Of a stretch of DNA of 19,476 bases, positions 6,830 through 14,041 are shown piece after piece; the stretch's first letter is position 1, and each line of letters opens with the position of its first letter. The position numbers were made by a program, and so were the translations under genes. The notes under the pieces were generated by a model. It had not been told where the DNA came from and ran no database searches. It saw only the letters and a program-made list of their open reading frames with translations. Where the stretch lies: NCBI GenBank assembly GCA_038212305.1, contig JBBQUP010000067.1:1-19476 (forward strand), in the 5' to 3' direction. Source of the DNA: JBBQUP01 sp038212305 (lineage in GTDB: Bacteria; Bacteroidota; Bacteroidia; Bacteroidales; Marinilabiliaceae).

Positions 6830-8905
6830 ATGAAAATAAGTCTAGGTTGCATTCTTATTATTTGGGTTGTAATTTGCCAACCTTTATTTTCTCAAAATTT
6901 GAGTGTTTTGGATTGTTCGGCACGGTTCGATCAGGGTATTCTGACTATTGAAAATTCGAAAATATCGCGTAGCTACGAATGGAATAACGGCAATTTAATT
7001 ACACGTTCTATTACAGATAAGGTAAACAACAAAGTTTGGCAAATGAATGGCCTGATGCCCGATTTAGCCTTGCCCGGAGAGATTGAACTAGCAACAAATG
7101 CAACATTTATCTCCAAGGCTATGCCTGAAACTTCTATTTCTCCTAAGCATTTGCAAGTAGAAGTGATTTACAATCTTGATAAACTTAAGGTCAAACGCAT
7201 TTTTCGAATTTATGCCAATTGTCCTGCTATTGCATGTGATTTGTACTTAAGTGGCGAATCAAATAATGTTTGGGTTCAACCAAGAATGAATATAGCGGAC
7301 ATGGTGAATCTTGAAAAGAATGCGAATGGTCAAGTCGCAAACTCTGTTCCTGTTATAGAAAAATTAGACCTTTCTGGTAGGCACTGGCAAATCAATGCTA
7401 TTGAGTTTTTTGATATTACGGATAGGTTTAATACTCTAGTTAAAGATGTAAATGCCCTGTCGTATAGGCCTAATTTTTACCGTGGTAATCTGCTTTTAGC
7501 TCATAATAGTGTTTCAAATGATGGTGTTTTTCTTTTAAAGGAATCGCCCACTTCAAATGTGCAACTGGATTACCCTGGTAGCGATTTTATAACTGAATAT
7601 GGTACTTTTCGTGTTATTGGGATAGGAATAAGTTCCTCTGACTTAGATAAAATAGAATGGAAACGAGCTTATGGGTTTGTTGCAGGTGTTTATTCGGGTG
7701 ATAAATACAATGGTCTGCTTGCTTTACGAAATTATCAGAAATCATTGAGGTTGCACAAACCAGGAAGGGATGAAATGGTGATGATGAACACTTGGGGTGA
7801 TCGTGGACAGGATACCTGGGTGCGAGAACGTTTTGCCCTAGCTGAACTTGAGGCTGGAGCTAAGCTGGGAATTTCCCATTTTCAGTTAGATGATGGATGG
7901 CAAACTGGACGATCAGCTAATTCAGCTTTTACTGGTGGTTCTTTCGAATCAATCTGGGACAAACCAAACTATTGGATGCCCAATTCCGAGAAATTTCCAA
8001 ATGGACTCGAACCACTTATAAATAAAGGGAAAGAACTTGGGATAAAAGTTTGTCTATGGTTTAATCCAAGCCCCGATAATAGTAACCAAAATTGGGAGAA
8101 AGACGCAAATGCTCTGATTGGGTTATATAAAAAACATGGTATAAGTACTTTTAAAATCGATGGGGTAAAACTTCCGGATAAAACTTCCGAATTGAATTTC
8201 AGAAAGTTTCTTGAAAAAATTAATGAGGCAACTGATTATAACGTTGTGTTTAACCTTGACGTAACCGCTGGAAGGAGAGGTGGTTATAACTATTTCAATG
8301 AATATGGAAACCTTTTTTTGGAAAACCGTTACACCGATTGGCAGAATTATTATCCATATACCACCTTGCGTAATCTATGGATGTTATCGAAGTATGTTCC
8401 TGCAGAGAATCTTCAAATAGAATTTTTGAACAAATGGCGTAATGCTGAAATATACACTAACGATCCGTTTGCACCAGCAAATTATTCATTCGAATATTTG
8501 TTTGCCATAACCATGGCAGCACAGCCGCTGGCATGGTTCGAAGGCACAGGTTTGCCTGATGGTGCAATTGAAGGTATTGCTCCAGTCATCAAAAAGTACC
8601 GGGAGATCCAACACGATTTACACAATGGAAGTATTTTTCCGATTGGCGATGAGCCTTCAGGAAAAAGCTGGACTGGTTTTCAATCTATTAAGGATGATTC
8701 TGGATATTTTATTGTTTTCAGGGAAGCGAATGATTCATCATCAGCAGAAATAAAAACATGGTTGAAGTCTGGAACTATGGTTAAATGCACTCCTGTTATT
8801 GGTGCTGGAGAACCTTTTTCGGTACAAGTTGGTGCTGAGGGTAAAGTGAGTTTCCAGCTTAAAGATAAAAATAGTTATGTGCTATATAAATATGCAATAC
8901 AATAG
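6830..8905 (+). CDS. Secreted alpha-galactosidase-like glycoside hydrolase (GH36/clan GH-D type)
   Basis: The start at 6830 is preferred over an in-frame ATG at 6767, because it opens directly into a signal peptide (MKISLGCILIIWVVICQPLFSQ). This gives 691 residues. Numbering from that start, an N-terminal beta-sandwich covers about 25-290 and a TIM barrel begins near NTWGDRGQD (320-328). Barrel motifs are FQLDDGWQTG (351-360), KVCLWFNPSPD (427-437) and FKIDGVK (441-447), where Asp444 fits the clan's nucleophile. ENRYTDW (498-504) lies where the acid/base is expected, with Asp503 a candidate. A C-terminal beta domain ends the protein. The common cysteine- and glycine-rich acid/base loop of many GH36 enzymes is absent, so substrate specificity is uncertain. 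The protein is probably periplasmic. It stands alone, without a transporter or regulator, between two copies of a direct repeat, which suggests it was inserted here. Confidence 0.82.
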   Translation: MKISLGCILIIWVVICQPLFSQNLSVLDCSARFDQGILTIENSKISRSYEWNNGNLITRSITDKVNNKVWQMNGLMPDLALPGEIELATNATFISKAMPETSISPKHLQVEVIYNLDKLKVKRIFRIYANCPAIACDLYLSGESNNVWVQPRMNIADMVNLEKNANGQVANSVPVIEKLDLSGRHWQINAIEFFDITDRFNTLVKDVNALSYRPNFYRGNLLLAHNSVSNDGVFLLKESPTSNVQLDYPGSDFITEYGTFRVIGIGISSSDLDKIEWKRAYGFVAGVYSGDKYNGLLALRNYQKSLRLHKPGRDEMVMMNTWGDRGQDTWVRERFALAELEAGAKLGISHFQLDDGWQTGRSANSAFTGGSFESIWDKPNYWMPNSEKFPNGLEPLINKGKELGIKVCLWFNPSPDNSNQNWEKDANALIGLYKKHGISTFKIDGVKLPDKTSELNFRKFLEKINEATDYNVVFNLDVTAGRRGGYNYFNEYGNLFLENRYTDWQNYYPYTTLRNLWMLSKYVPAENLQIEFLNKWRNAEIYTNDPFAPANYSFEYLFAITMAAQPLAWFEGTGLPDGAIEGIAPVIKKYREIQHDLHNGSIFPIGDEPSGKSWTGFQSIKDDSGYFIVFREANDSSSAEIKTWLKSGTMVKCTPVIGAGEPFSVQVGAEGKVSFQLKDKNSYVLYKYAIQ

Positions 8906-8907
8906 GC

Positions 8908-8934
8908 TTGGTGAAAAAGAGATAAGTATTACTT
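8908..8934 (+). repeat. 27-bp direct repeat, right copy
   Basis: It matches 25 of 27 bases of 6581-6607. Read in the frame of the HU/SPOR gene it would encode L-V-K-K-R-stop, so it looks like a duplicated gene end with no function of its own. It begins two bases after the glycosidase stop and ends at the stop codon of the convergent gene at 8935. Confidence 0.85.
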
Positions 8935-9315
8935 CTATTTTATCATAACCAACAATCCACCTGTGATAAAGGCTATTACCCACCACAAGTAAGCAAATAA
9001 CGTGTATTTATGAATTGATTTTGGAATTGGATTGTTGTTGCCATTGGTTATGTATATCCGCCACAACAAAATAGTGTCGGTAAGCATGGCCAAAAGTGCG
9101 CTATAGCCTATAAAGCCATGTAAAGTAAATAATCCATTCGATGAGCCTTTAATCATACAAAGGGTTGCTGTGATGTCGAATAATAATCCAAATGACAAGA
9201 ACAGTAAGATTTTTTTACTGATTGCTTTTTGTTTTTGCTCGTTATAAACACCTATTGAATAAAAAACTAATGCCAATAAAACGATGGTGCTTCCAAGTTG
9301 AATGAATAAGTTCAT
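8935..9315 (-). CDS. HsmA-like (TIGR03987-type) four-helix membrane protein
   Basis: A 126-residue integral membrane protein with four hydrophobic segments at about 5-22, 36-56, 66-88 and 104-124. Distinctive features are the F/YSIGVYNEQ start of the first loop, LLFDITATLCMIKGSS, the histidine in LHGFIGYSALLAMLTD, and the paired tryptophans in YLWWVIAF. I recall this pattern as the small family named TIGR03987 or HsmA; the name derives from a haem-related locus in lactic acid bacteria, which I cannot confirm from the sequence. Conserved histidine and aspartate residues in the membrane segments would suit cofactor or ion contact, but this is speculation. It starts 29 bases after the metG stop codon, on the same strand, so co-transcription with metG is likely. 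The molecular function is unknown. Confidence 0.7.
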   Translation of the reverse strand: MNLFIQLGSTIVLLALVFYSIGVYNEQKQKAISKKILLFLSFGLLFDITATLCMIKGSSNGLFTLHGFIGYSALLAMLTDTILLWRIYITNGNNNPIPKSIHKYTLFAYLWWVIAFITGGLLVMIK

Positions 9316-9344
9316 AGTTTGAGTATCGAGATTCTTAGTATCAT

Positions 9345-11378
9345 CTATCTTACTTCCGATCCGCTAACCACTTTGTTGCTTGGTTGCACAAACGACAAAA
9401 CGCCATCGCTATTTTCGGCCATTAAAATCATGCCTTGCGATTGAATGCCTTTAATTTCGCGCGGAGCTAGATTTACCAAAATAGAAACTTGCTGACCAAT
9501 AATTTTTTCCGGTTCGAAATATTCGGCAATGCCCGAAACTACTGTCCTTTTATCAATGCCAGTATCAATAAGTAGTTGAAGCAATTTCTTGGTTTTGGGA
9601 ACTTTAGCAGCTTCTAAAATGGTTCCAATGCGAATATCCATTTTAGAGAATTCATCAAACGAAATGTTCTCTTTTTGAGGTGCTGCTATTTGTTGTTCCG
9701 TATTGTTCTGCTGTTTGGTGTTGGATAATTTTGTTAGTTGAAGCTCAATTTGATCATCTTCGATTTTTTCGAAAAGCAATTGCGCCTCGTTGATAATTTG
9801 TCCAACGGATAGTAAATCAGTTTTTCCTGCATCGGCCCAATTTAAAGTTGGTAAATTGAGCATATCACTAATTTTTTTGGCTGAAAATGGTAAGAACGGC
9901 TCACACATAATGGCCAAATTAGCTGTAATTTGTAACGAAACATACATAACTGTTTTCACTCGCTCCTCATCGGTCTTGATGAGTTTCCAAGGTTCCATGT
10001 CGGCCAGATATTTATTGCCCAATCGAGCTAAATTCATGGCCTCTTTCACAGCTTCACGAAATTTAAAGTTGGCAAGTGCTGCTTCTATCTGAAGCTTAAT
10101 TTGTCCAATTTCGTCCAGTGTATCTAAATCGGTTTGATTTAAAACACCTGGCTGAGGAACTTCCCCGTTATAATAGTTATGTGTTAGCACCAAGGCTCGG
10201 TTCACAAAATTCCCAAGAATAGCAACCAATTCGTTGTTGTTGCGGGCTTGAAAATCTTTCCAAGTAAAATCGTTGTCCTTGGTTTCAGGAGCTGTTGAGG
10301 TTAATACATATCGCAAAACATCTTGTTTCTCAGGGAAATCAACCAAATACTCATGCAGCCAAACCGCCCAATTGCGCGAAGTTGAGATTTTATCACCTTC
10401 GAGATTTAAGAACTCGTTGGCAGGCACATTTTCGGGCAATATAAACGACCCTTCGGCTTTTAGCATAGCAGGAAATACAATGCAGTGAAACACAATGTTG
10501 TCTTTTCCAATAAAATGGAGCAGGCGACTCTCGTCGTCTTTCCAATATTTTTCCCACTCGGGAGTGAGTTCTTTTGTGGCCGAAATGTAACCAATAGGTG
10601 CATCGAACCAAACATACAACACTTTACCTTCGGCACCATCTACCGGAACGGGAACTCCCCAGTCTAAATCGCGACTGACTGCACGAGGCTGCAAACCTAA
10701 GTCGAGCCACGATTTGCATTGGCCATATACATTTGGTTTCCACTCTTTGTGTTCCTCCAGGATCCATTGACGCAAAAACGCTTCGTGCTTATCGAGTGGC
10801 AAATACCAGTGTTTGGTTGTTTTTAATATCGGCGTTGAGCCCGAAATAACCGATCGGGCATTAATTAAATCGGTAGCATTCAAAGATGTGCCGCAGCTTT
10901 CGCACTGATCACCATAAGCACCATCTTTTGAGCATTGAGGGCAAGTTCCAGTGATGTAACGGTCGGCCAGAAACTGATTGGCTTCGGGATCGAAAAACTG
11001 CTCGCTCTCTTTCTCGATAAATTCGCCTTTATCGTATAGCTTTTTGAAAAATTCAGAAGCTGTTTTATAGTGTTCTTTTGATGTGGTACGCGAATAAATA
11101 TCAAATGTAATTCCAAATTTTTCGAATGAATCTTTAATCATGCCATGGTATTTATCTACCACATCTTGTGGCGTAATCCCTTCGCGCTTAGCTTTTAGGG
11201 TGATGGGTACACCATGCTCGTCCGATCCGCCAATTAAAATAACGTCTTCGCCTTTTAAACGTAAATATCGAACATAAATATCCGCTGGGACATAAACTCC
11301 AGCCAAGTGGCCAATGTGTACAGGGCCGTTCGCGTAGGGAAGCGCAGTGGTAACTAAGGTGCGTTTAAAATTCTTCAT
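9345..11378 (-). CDS. metG: Methionyl-tRNA synthetase with C-terminal tRNA-binding domain
   Basis: Charges tRNA-Met with methionine in the cytoplasm, for both initiation and elongation. It is 677 residues long. The class I signature HIGH is exact at 21-24 (PYANGPVHIGHLAG). The KMSKS-equivalent is KISTS at 330-334. A zinc knuckle is intact, with Cys146, Cys149, Cys159 and Cys162 (CPQCSKDGAYGDQCESCG). The anticodon-binding helical domain follows at about 380-540. A glutamine/asparagine-rich linker near 553-572 leads to an EMAPII/Trbp111-type OB-fold (about 575-677; MDIRIGTILEAAKVPKTKKL, then ILVNLAPREIKGIQSQGM), which promotes dimerisation and tRNA binding in the long form of the enzyme. The gene is the first of a probable two-gene transcript. 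No key residue is missing. Confidence 0.97.
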   Translation of the reverse strand: MKNFKRTLVTTALPYANGPVHIGHLAGVYVPADIYVRYLRLKGEDVILIGGSDEHGVPITLKAKREGITPQDVVDKYHGMIKDSFEKFGITFDIYSRTTSKEHYKTASEFFKKLYDKGEFIEKESEQFFDPEANQFLADRYITGTCPQCSKDGAYGDQCESCGTSLNATDLINARSVISGSTPILKTTKHWYLPLDKHEAFLRQWILEEHKEWKPNVYGQCKSWLDLGLQPRAVSRDLDWGVPVPVDGAEGKVLYVWFDAPIGYISATKELTPEWEKYWKDDESRLLHFIGKDNIVFHCIVFPAMLKAEGSFILPENVPANEFLNLEGDKISTSRNWAVWLHEYLVDFPEKQDVLRYVLTSTAPETKDNDFTWKDFQARNNNELVAILGNFVNRALVLTHNYYNGEVPQPGVLNQTDLDTLDEIGQIKLQIEAALANFKFREAVKEAMNLARLGNKYLADMEPWKLIKTDEERVKTVMYVSLQITANLAIMCEPFLPFSAKKISDMLNLPTLNWADAGKTDLLSVGQIINEAQLLFEKIEDDQIELQLTKLSNTKQQNNTEQQIAAPQKENISFDEFSKMDIRIGTILEAAKVPKTKKLLQLLIDTGIDKRTVVSGIAEYFEPEKIIGQQVSILVNLAPREIKGIQSQGMILMAENSDGVLSFVQPSNKVVSGSEVR

Positions 11379-11554
11379 TCATTTAGTATATTTACGTCGA
11401 TAAACAATGGGTGACAATATGCATCGTTTTAGAGTTGTAGGTATTTCACAGGAAATAATGTTGTATTTCATTTAGCTAATTGATTCATTAACAGCAGAAA
11501 CAAAAAACAATAAATAGGTCTTAGACCTCAAAAGATGCATTTTTATTAACTTCA

Positions 11555-11562
11555 CAAAGATA
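11555..11562 (-). promoter_or_regulatory. Putative -7 element of metG
   Basis: On the minus strand TATCTTTG is a full match to TAnnTTTG. It would place the start of transcription near 11548 and leave a leader of about 170 bases before metG, which is long. A TTTG on the same strand at 11590-11587 is 24 bases upstream, slightly more than usual spacing. The leader holds a small inverted repeat, AGGTC-TTA-GACCT (11516-11528); I see no recognisable riboswitch. Confidence 0.4.
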
Positions 11563-11597
11563 ACTAAACATTTTACACGTAACCATCAAACCAAGAC

Positions 11598-12500
11598 ATG
11601 GAAAGTAAAATTCCGAAATTTTTATCATCAGGGTCACTCATTGGTATTGTTTCACCATCAGGGCCTGTCGATGAGGTACTTATCGAAACGGGGAAATCAT
11701 ATTTGGAATCGAAAGGATTTCGAGTAGTGGTAGGCGCGAATGCGTTTAATAAAAATGGCTATTTTGCGGGTTCCGATCAAGAGCGTTTGCACGATTTACA
11801 AATTATGCTTGATGATCATGAAGTTGAGGCAATTTGGTGTGCTCGTGGTGGTTATGGGTTGATTCGAATTGTTGATAAACTCGATTTTACTGAATTTGAA
11901 ATATCTCCCAAGTGGGTGGTTGGGTTTAGCGACATAACAGTGCTTCATGCAGCTATTCAGCGTTTCACAGGAATGTGTTCCATACATGGTGCCATGATTA
12001 AGAGCTTAGTTTTTCCTGAGACTTCAGATGCTGTTGAAGTGTTATCGTTGCTCGAAGGCAAATCGTTGACTTATAAATTACTACACAATTCGTTAAATCG
12101 CTGTGGGAATGCATTAGGTCCATTGGTTGGTGGCAATTTGGCATTGCTGTATGCTTTACGAGGAACTCCTTTTGAGTTTAATTATGATGGTGCCGTATTA
12201 TTTATTGAGGATATTGGTGAGTATCACTACCAGATAGATCGGATGATGCAAAGTCTAAAATTGGGAGGCGTTCTTAAAAATTTACAAGGACTAATTGTTG
12301 GTCAATTTTCGGATGTAAAAGAGAATACAACTTCGTTTGGTCAGAGTGTCGAAGAGATTATTACGTCTTGTGTTGCCGATTACAATTATCCAGTTTGTTT
12401 TGGTTTCGATGCGGGGCACGAATATCCCAACCATCCTTTGATTTTAGGGAAAACCATATCATTAATAGTTTCAAATTTGCAAACCGAAATTACGATATAA
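11598..12500 (+). CDS. ldcA: LD-carboxypeptidase (peptidase family S66)
   Basis: Cytoplasmic peptidase that removes the terminal D-alanine from murein tetrapeptides during peptidoglycan recycling. It is 300 residues, normal for S66. The N-terminal domain has the family markers GIVSPSGPV (16-24) and WCARGGYGLIRIV (80-92). The nucleophile serine is in GFSDIT (Ser111). The other two members of the Ser-Glu-His triad are Glu204 in LFIEDIGE and His274 in DAGHEYPNHP, with spacing that agrees with the Pseudomonas enzyme (Ser115, Glu217, His285). The gene GGNLALLYALRGTP segment is also typical. It starts a four-gene same-strand run: the next gene begins one base after its stop, so translation may be coupled. 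The symbol is the usual one for the family; specificity for tetrapeptide is inferred. Confidence 0.93.
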   Translation: MESKIPKFLSSGSLIGIVSPSGPVDEVLIETGKSYLESKGFRVVVGANAFNKNGYFAGSDQERLHDLQIMLDDHEVEAIWCARGGYGLIRIVDKLDFTEFEISPKWVVGFSDITVLHAAIQRFTGMCSIHGAMIKSLVFPETSDAVEVLSLLEGKSLTYKLLHNSLNRCGNALGPLVGGNLALLYALRGTPFEFNYDGAVLFIEDIGEYHYQIDRMMQSLKLGGVLKNLQGLIVGQFSDVKENTTSFGQSVEEIITSCVADYNYPVCFGFDAGHEYPNHPLILGKTISLIVSNLQTEITI

Positions 12501-12501
12501 G

Positions 12502-12867
12502 ATGGCTGAGCACAATGAATTAGGTAAGGAGGGCGAACTCGAAGCAGCTCGCTATTTGGAAACAAAAGGATATGTTATTAAAGCATCGAACTGGCGATTT
12601 GGTCGTTACGAGCTGGATTTGGTAGTTGAAAAAGGTGAACTGGTGGTGTTTGTAGAGGTTAAAAGTCGATCGTCGCAACAATGGGGTAGTGGTGCCGATG
12701 CCGTAACACGCAGTAAAGCTCGAATGATTATTGATGCTGCCGGCCATTATGTGCGGATGAAAAATTGCGACAAGGAAGTCCGATTTGATGTATTATCTTT
12801 GCACAAAGAAAATGGTGAATTTGTGGTTGATCACATCGAAGAAGCTTTTCGGCCACAAATGCGATAG
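12502..12867 (+). CDS. YraN/UPF0102 family nuclease-fold protein
   Basis: A 121-residue protein of the widespread YraN family, whose fold resembles Holliday-junction and restriction-type nucleases. The markers are NELGKEGELEAARYLETKGY at the N-terminus (5-24), NWRFGRYELDLV (30-41) with Asp39, and VVFVEVKSRS (48-57) with Glu52 and Lys54. Together these form the D-(E/x)-x-K layout of a PD-(D/E)xK active site. It begins one base after ldcA ends, so the two are probably co-translated. The family's biological role is not settled, although involvement with nucleic acid is likely from the fold. No residue of the proposed active site is missing. In other phyla yraN often sits beside rnhB or a Mg-chelatase-like gene; that is not so here. 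Confidence 0.93.
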   Translation: MAEHNELGKEGELEAARYLETKGYVIKASNWRFGRYELDLVVEKGELVVFVEVKSRSSQQWGSGADAVTRSKARMIIDAAGHYVRMKNCDKEVRFDVLSLHKENGEFVVDHIEEAFRPQMR

Positions 12868-12892
12868 ATGCGATTGATAAACTGCGAATAAA

Positions 12893-13255
12893 ATGAATAT
12901 TGAAGATTTTCGAGAGAAATGCATCTCTATGCCAGGTGTATCGGAAAGCTTTCCGTTTGATAACGATACATTGGTCTTTAAAGTGATGGGTAAGCTGTTT
13001 GCATTGGTTAGCTTAGAAAAAGCTTCTTCGGCGAATTTAAAGTGCGAACCCGAAAAGGCCATTGATTTGCGGGAGCATTTCGAAAGTGTTCAGCCCGGAT
13101 ACCACATGAATAAACAACATTGGAATACCGTTTTTTTCGATGGTGATGTTCCCGATAAATTGTTTGATGAATTGATTAAAGAATCCTATCAACTAGTAGT
13201 TTCGGGATTAACTAAAAAACTAAAAGAAGAGTTAAAGCAAATTACTATTGCTTAG
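12893..13255 (+). CDS. MmcQ/YjbR family DNA-binding-fold protein
   Basis: A 120-residue protein of the MmcQ/YjbR family (CyaY-like fold). The family pattern is complete: the N-terminal helix NIEDFREKCISMPGVSESFP with its alternating acidic positions, the strand VFKVMGKLFALVSL, then LKCEPEKAIDLREHFESVQP, and the closing GYHMNKQHWNTVFFDG followed by a helix with SYQLVVSGLTKK. In this family the HWNTV stretch is the most conserved part. The name suggests DNA binding, from structural similarity and a reported E. coli homologue; the physiological role is not known. It starts 25 bases after yraN and 37 bases before the DUF502 gene, which fits a shared transcript but gives no clue to function. Confidence 0.9.
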   Translation: MNIEDFREKCISMPGVSESFPFDNDTLVFKVMGKLFALVSLEKASSANLKCEPEKAIDLREHFESVQPGYHMNKQHWNTVFFDGDVPDKLFDELIKESYQLVVSGLTKKLKEELKQITIA

Positions 13256-13292
13256 CTAGTAGGGTGAATATCTTAATAAATAAATAATTAAA

Positions 13293-13904
13293 ATGAAAAA
13301 TTTGTTTCGCTTATTCTTGCAAGGATTGCTGTACATTACTCCTTTAGCTGTTACAGTATACGTTTTTTCTATCACTTTTGCTTGGATTGATGGCTTACTT
13401 CGCGATTTAGTTATTTTTCAGCGAGGGGGCGTCCTCGAACATTTTAGTTTCCCCGGGCTTGGTATTATTGTTATTGTGTTGGTAGTTACTTTTGTGGGTT
13501 ACATTGGACCTCGATTAATTACAGCTCCACTTATAAGTATGTTTGAAGGAGCGCTTGAAAAAGCTCCAGTAGTTAATTTAATATATAGTTCGGTTAAGGA
13601 TTTTTTATCAGCTTTTGTTGGTAAGGATCGGAAATTCGATCGTCCTGTTTTGGTTCGGTTAGATGCGGAAAATATTATTGAGCGTATGGGATTTATTACT
13701 TCCGATGATCTGTCGGCTTTAGGGTTGACAGATAAAATTGCAGTCTATTTCCCTAGTTCTTATGGTGTGCTGGGTGAGTTAGTTATTGTTCCAAAAGCAA
13801 ACATTACACCCATTGATGCGCATACTACCGAAGTGATGAAGTTTATTGTTTCAGGCGGAGTTACCCGTTTGAAAGGCGACGATCATGGACAAGAAGGTGT
13901 TTAA
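13293..13904 (+). CDS. DUF502 family inner-membrane protein
   Basis: A 203-residue protein matching the DUF502 pattern as I recall it. Two membrane helices are clear: about 8-31 (FLQGLLYITPLAVTVYVFSI) and about 54-72 (PGLGIIVIVLVVTFVGYIG). The most conserved block follows the second helix: EKAPVVNLIYSSVKDFLSAF, then the strand PVLVRLDAENIIERMGFITS and YFPSSYGVLGELVIVPKANI. The C-terminal part is predicted as a small soluble beta domain on one face of the membrane. The family is found in bacteria and plants and its biochemical role is not established. It ends the ldcA-yraN-mmcQ-like run; a weak 6-bp inverted repeat (13936-13951) lies downstream without a T-tract, so I do not call a terminator. 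Confidence 0.9.
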   Translation: MKNLFRLFLQGLLYITPLAVTVYVFSITFAWIDGLLRDLVIFQRGGVLEHFSFPGLGIIVIVLVVTFVGYIGPRLITAPLISMFEGALEKAPVVNLIYSSVKDFLSAFVGKDRKFDRPVLVRLDAENIIERMGFITSDDLSALGLTDKIAVYFPSSYGVLGELVIVPKANITPIDAHTTEVMKFIVSGGVTRLKGDDHGQEGV

Positions 13905-13996
13905 ATGTTTTGTTATTGATAGTCGAAATAGAACGTTATTGTTACCAATAATGTGAGTTCATCCAATGAAATATTAATTTTTTCGTTGAAGAATTG

Positions 13997-14004
13997 TAAC
14001 TTTG
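13997..14004 (+). promoter_or_regulatory. Putative -7 element of the activator/lptE/secG operon
   Basis: TAACTTTG fits TAnnTTTG exactly and lies 37 bases before the start codon at 14042. No TTG at the -33 distance is visible. Confidence 0.5.
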
Positions 14005-14041
14005 TCATGCTTACTGAAAAAATAGCAGTTATTGTGTAGTT

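Noticed and set aside
8924..8934. AAGTATTACTT as a shared terminator between the convergent glycosidase and HsmA-like genes
   Set aside because: The two five-base arms are separated by a single base, too short for a hairpin loop, and the T-run on the minus strand is broken and offset; it is better explained as part of the 27-bp direct repeat.
12520..12747. 75-codon minus-strand ORF inside yraN
   Set aside because: A shadow of the coding frame; yraN has all its family motifs and no room for a separate signal.
13936..13951. TTATTG-TTAC-CAATAA inverted repeat after the DUF502 gene as a terminator
   Set aside because: Only six weak base pairs and no T-tract; it could equally be chance in AT-rich DNA or an operator of the next operon.
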